64,000 bases of DNA from Actinocatenispora thailandica (GTDB lineage Bacteria > Actinomycetota > Actinomycetes > Mycobacteriales > Micromonosporaceae): the NCBI RefSeq assembly GCF_016865425.1, contig NZ_AP023355.1, positions 3,780,198-3,844,197 of the forward strand, given 5' to 3'. The notes under the pieces are model-generated. The model worked only from the letters and a program-made list of their open reading frames with translations, did no database searches and was not told the DNA's origin. The number at the start of each line of letters is the position of its first letter. Positions within the stretch are counted from its first letter, which is position 1. The position numbers and the translations under genes were made by a program. Of the stretch, positions 61,055-64,000 are shown piece by piece.

Positions 61055-63025
61055 GTGACTGAACTCGACGATGCAGCAATGCCGCCCAGCCACGACGGCG
61101 GCGGCCCCACCGACCGCACGCAGGTCCGGCGCGTCCGGCGCCGGGGCGATGCCGACGAGGCGGATGCCGAGGCCGAGTCGTTCGCCGGCTGGCTGCCCGA
61201 CGATCGCGCCGACGCCCGCCCCGCGGGTCGGGCCAGCGTCACCGGCGCGGCGAGGACGGAGCCGCGGCGGATCGCTCCGCCGCAGCGTGGCGAGCTCGCC
61301 GACGGCGTTCCGGCCGCTGAGCCGCACCAGGACGACGAGCCGCATCGCAGCTACCCCAAGCTATCGCGCGACGACGGCGAGCGACTGCAGGAGGTGGTCC
61401 CGCACCCGGGCCGAGCCAGCGTCCCGCGGATCGCCACCGCCCGGGTGCCGGCGGCGGAGCCGCGGCCGGTCGAACCGGACGACACGATGGACATCGTTCG
61501 CACCACCGACGCCGACCCGCGCCACGACCGGGGCACCCCGTCGAACGACAGCGCGGCACCGGTGTCGCCGGGAGCGGTCGTCGGTACCGCGGTGGTCGCG
61601 GACGGGTTCCGCGGCACGAACCGGGCGCTGACCCAGCTGGCCTGGCTGGGTTCGGCGCTGCTCACCGCGGTGATCACGATCTTCCGGGTGGACCGGCCGG
61701 GGCTGTGGGCCGACGAGCTCGCGACCTGGGGCATGACCACCGTGTCGGCCCACGAGTTGTGGCCGCTGCTGCGCTCCACCGACATGGTCAACGGCGCCTA
61801 CTACGTGCTGATGTGGGGTTGGACGCATCTGCTCGGCAGCTCGGATCTGGCCCTGAGACTGCCATCCGTGATCGCGATGACACTCACCGCAGCACTGGTG
61901 GCGGCGCTCGGCTCCCGGTTCGGCGGTCCGCGCGGCGGTCTGCTCGCCGGCATGCTGTTCGCGGTGGTGCCATCGGTTTCCCGCTACGGGCAGGAGGCGC
62001 GGGTCTACGCGCTGGTGGTGCTGTTCGCCGCGTTGTCGACGCTGTTGCTGGCCCGCGCGCTGGACCGGCCCCGGTTCTCCCGCTTCCTGCCGTACGTGCT
62101 GGTCGTCGCGGTGCTCGGTGCGCTCAACGTGATCTCGATGCTGCTGCTGGTCGCGCACGGGGTGCTGGTGCTGTCGCTGCGCCGGCGCGCCTTCGGCGGC
62201 TGGTTCGCCGCGGCGGTGGTCGGCGCGGTGCCGGCCATCGTGGTGCTCGCGCTGTCGGCCGGTCAGCGCGGCCAGGTCAGCTGGATCGGGCCGTCGACGA
62301 TCACCGGCCTGTCCACCCTGCCGTACAACCTGTTCGGAGCGACCGCCATCGGCGGCGCGCTGCTGGTGCTCGCCGCGCTGTCGGTGTCCTACCGGCATCC
62401 CGCCCTGGTGTACAGCGCCTGGGCGGTGCTGCCGACGGTGACGCTGTTCCTGGCCGGGCACTTCACCTCCGTGTGGCTGCCGCGGTACGTGCTGTTCACG
62501 GTGCCGGCGTGGGTGCTGCTTGCGGCCACCACCCTGGACCGCATCCCACTGGTACGAGGACTGCTCGTGGTGGCGGCGGTCGGCCTGGTGTCCCTGCCGG
62601 CGCAGATCACCATCCGCGGCGAGGCCGGGCACGAGCAGGACACCCGCAAGCTGGCCACCATCATCGCGAACAACGAGCAGCTCGGCGACGGCATCGTCTA
62701 CGGCACCGACGATCCGGGCGGTGGCTGGGTGGGCCGCGACACCGTCGCGCACTACCTGAGTCCCGGCTCTCGACCGAAGGACCTGATGGTCACCCAACCG
62801 CAGCGCACCCACGGCAAGGTGCTCGCGATCGAGTGCAAGGACGCGACGAAGTGCCTGCCGGACAAGGTGACCCGGGTCTGGGTGGTGCGGCTCGGCTCGG
62901 TGTCGGACCCGTTGCGCAATCTCGGCGGCAGCAAGGAGGAGGCGCTGCGTACCGCGTTCCAGACGAGCAAGACGTGGCACCCGGCCGGCCTGACGCTGGC
63001 CCTGCTGACACGCAAGCCGTCCTGA
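61055..63025 (+). CDS. GT39/ArnT-like membrane glycosyltransferase (GT-C fold)
   Basis: A 656-residue protein. The first ~190 residues are charged and disordered; ~10 transmembrane helices follow. The first external loop carries FRVDRPGLWADELATWGMTT, the D-E acidic motif of GT-C polyprenol-phosphate-sugar-dependent transferases, then YYVLMWGWTHLLGSSDLALRLPSV. A soluble C-terminal domain (about 520-656) ends the protein. It probably transfers a mannosyl-type residue from a lipid carrier outside the membrane. GTG start; the next gene, also a glycosyltransferase, begins 13 nt after its stop. Confidence 0.8.
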   Translation: MTELDDAAMPPSHDGGGPTDRTQVRRVRRRGDADEADAEAESFAGWLPDDRADARPAGRASVTGAARTEPRRIAPPQRGELADGVPAAEPHQDDEPHRSYPKLSRDDGERLQEVVPHPGRASVPRIATARVPAAEPRPVEPDDTMDIVRTTDADPRHDRGTPSNDSAAPVSPGAVVGTAVVADGFRGTNRALTQLAWLGSALLTAVITIFRVDRPGLWADELATWGMTTVSAHELWPLLRSTDMVNGAYYVLMWGWTHLLGSSDLALRLPSVIAMTLTAALVAALGSRFGGPRGGLLAGMLFAVVPSVSRYGQEARVYALVVLFAALSTLLLARALDRPRFSRFLPYVLVVAVLGALNVISMLLLVAHGVLVLSLRRRAFGGWFAAAVVGAVPAIVVLALSAGQRGQVSWIGPSTITGLSTLPYNLFGATAIGGALLVLAALSVSYRHPALVYSAWAVLPTVTLFLAGHFTSVWLPRYVLFTVPAWVLLAATTLDRIPLVRGLLVVAAVGLVSLPAQITIRGEAGHEQDTRKLATIIANNEQLGDGIVYGTDDPGGGWVGRDTVAHYLSPGSRPKDLMVTQPQRTHGKVLAIECKDATKCLPDKVTRVWVVRLGSVSDPLRNLGGSKEEALRTAFQTSKTWHPAGLTLALLTRKPS

Positions 63026-63038
63026 CGCCGGAGGCATC

Positions 63039-64000
63039 GTGCTCGCGTTCCTGCTGCAGATCTCGGAGTGGCTGCACTCCGGCCACATCTACCCGTTCGC
63101 CGTGTTCATGGCGGTCATCTGGCTGTTGTGGCTGACCAAGGCGATCCTGGCCCGGCAGTACCGGCCGTGGCAGGCCGACTGGCACACCACCACCTCGGTG
63201 GTCATCCCGGTGGTGGACGAGGAGGAAGAGCTGTTCGTGTCGGTGCTGGAACGCATCGTGGTGCAGCGCCCGACCGAAGTCATCGTGGTCATCAACGGTC
63301 CTCGCAACGAGACGCTGGAAAAGGTGTGCGAACGCGTCGGAGTAGTGTGGACATGGACCAAAACCCCGGAAAGCGCAACGCGGTCGATATCGGGGTCAGC
63401 ATGGCCCGGGGGAGATCGTGGTGCTCGTCGACTCGGACACCATGTGGACCCGAGACACGCTGCGTGAGTTGGTGAAACCGTTCCGCGACCCGGAGGTCGG
63501 CGGGGTCAGCACCAGGCAGCGCATCCTCAACCCCGAGCGCGGCATGCTCACCCGCTGGGCCGACTGGCTGGAGAACATCCGCAACGAGTACTCGATGCCG
63601 GCGATGAGCGTGCTCGGCACCGTCGGGTGCCTGCCCGGCCGCACCATCGCGTTCCGCACCAAGATCCTGCGCGACAACATGGAGCGGTTCCGCACCGAGC
63701 CGTTCCTCGGTGTGTTCATCGAGGTCTCCGACGACCGCACGCTGACCAACTACACGCTGATGGACGGCTACAAGACCGTCGTGCAGTCCACCTCGCTGGT
63801 CTACACCGATGCCCCGACGAAACTGACGAAGCTGGTCAAGCAGCAGTTCCGGTGGGCCCGCGGCTCGCAGTACAACACGCTGCGGATGCTCGGCTGGATG
63901 CTGCGCAACGCGCCGGTGCTGGCCCTGTTCTACGTCGCCGACATCGTGGTGCCCTTCATCCTCATCGGCTCGTACGTGTCGTGGATCGTGTCACTGCTCG
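63039..64000 (+). CDS. GT2-family membrane glycosyltransferase, partial, with two apparent 1-base losses
   Basis: At least 320 residues of a hyaluronan/cellulose-synthase-like processive enzyme, cut by the window edge. The first part has an N-terminal membrane helix and TTTSVVIPVVDEEEELF, VIVVINGP and VCERVGVVWTWTKTP. Adding one C at 63364-63367 continues as GKRNAVDIGVSMARG, and one G at 63408-63412 continues as EIVVLVDSDTMW with the D-x-D motif, then FLGVFIEVSDDRTLTN, and QQFRWARGS (the Q-x-x-R-W motif) before C-terminal membrane helices (LALFYVADIVVPFILIG). It should use a UDP- or GDP-sugar in the cytoplasm and extrude a polysaccharide. Coupled with the GT39-like gene. Confidence 0.78.

Overview
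The window is very GC-rich actinobacterial DNA with almost continuous coding, many GTG starts and 1-4 bp start/stop overlaps. The gene content (HemQ-type coproporphyrin haem operon, DUF3000 and DUF6343 proteins, F420-type nitroreductase, MmyB-type regulators, several proteins with Pro/Gln-rich cytoplasmic tails) fits an Actinomycetes chromosome, probably a Micromonosporaceae relative. This is inferred from content, not from a search. I see no rRNA, tRNA, CRISPR array, transposase or phage gene.

Layout. 0.2-4.5 kb: CapA-like lipoprotein, a small DUF6343 membrane protein and the helicase HrpB. 4.6-9.8 kb: a catabolic island around a FadR/GntR regulator, with a leftward operon (fumarylacetoacetase-fold hydrolase, two-domain extradiol dioxygenase-like protein, YciI protein) and a rightward operon (regulator, NodB-fold deacetylase, ACMSD-type amidohydrolase). 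10-15.2 kb: an XRE/MmyB regulator facing an MDR oxidoreductase, an App1-type phosphatase, and a LuxR ATPase regulator facing a PP2C phosphatase. 15.2-24.8 kb: a myo-inositol catabolic cluster (GntR repressor; IolG-like dehydrogenase, IolE-like, IolC, Cgl0159-type aldolase, IolB, IolD, MmsA/IolA, gamma-carbonic anhydrase-like protein), translationally coupled through most of its length. It should convert inositol to dihydroxyacetone phosphate and acetyl-CoA. 25-31 kb: secreted LTD/EEP nuclease, F420-type nitroreductase, MsrB, GNAT enzyme, bleomycin-hydrolase-type peptidase and a VOC protein. 31-35 kb: hemE-hemY-hemQ plus an AraC regulator. 35-40 kb: DUF3000, two proline-rich membrane proteins (one an HtrA-like protease) and an RNase D-like exonuclease. 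40-43.7 kb: the beta-oxidation pair fadA-fadB. 43.9-48.3 kb: an Hsp70-like ATPase that appears fused to an eight-helix membrane domain, a PadR regulator and a secreted M1 peptidase. 48.5-57 kb: efflux pump plus TetR, an MDR/TetR divergent pair, aldo-keto reductase, MmyB regulator, VOC protein, MerR regulator and a membrane protein. 57-64 kb: a two-component system, a protein with a degenerate kinase N-lobe, and two membrane glycosyltransferases, the last running off the right edge.

Two themes cut across the window. First, seven genes can be read to full length only if one base (two in two of them) is added inside a short G or C run. All nine sites need +1, which points to homopolymer under-calling in the assembly rather than gene decay. 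Joining the frames restores complete proteins and reveals the Hsp70-membrane fusion. Second, about ten genes have a TANNNT-like -10 box ending 6-7 nt before the start codon, the pattern of leaderless actinobacterial mRNAs.

The most unusual local structure is a 39-bp tandem repeat between the first two inositol genes. Each unit carries its own Shine-Dalgarno and start codon, and the array forms an in-frame 50-codon reading frame that overlaps the upstream stop and the downstream start.
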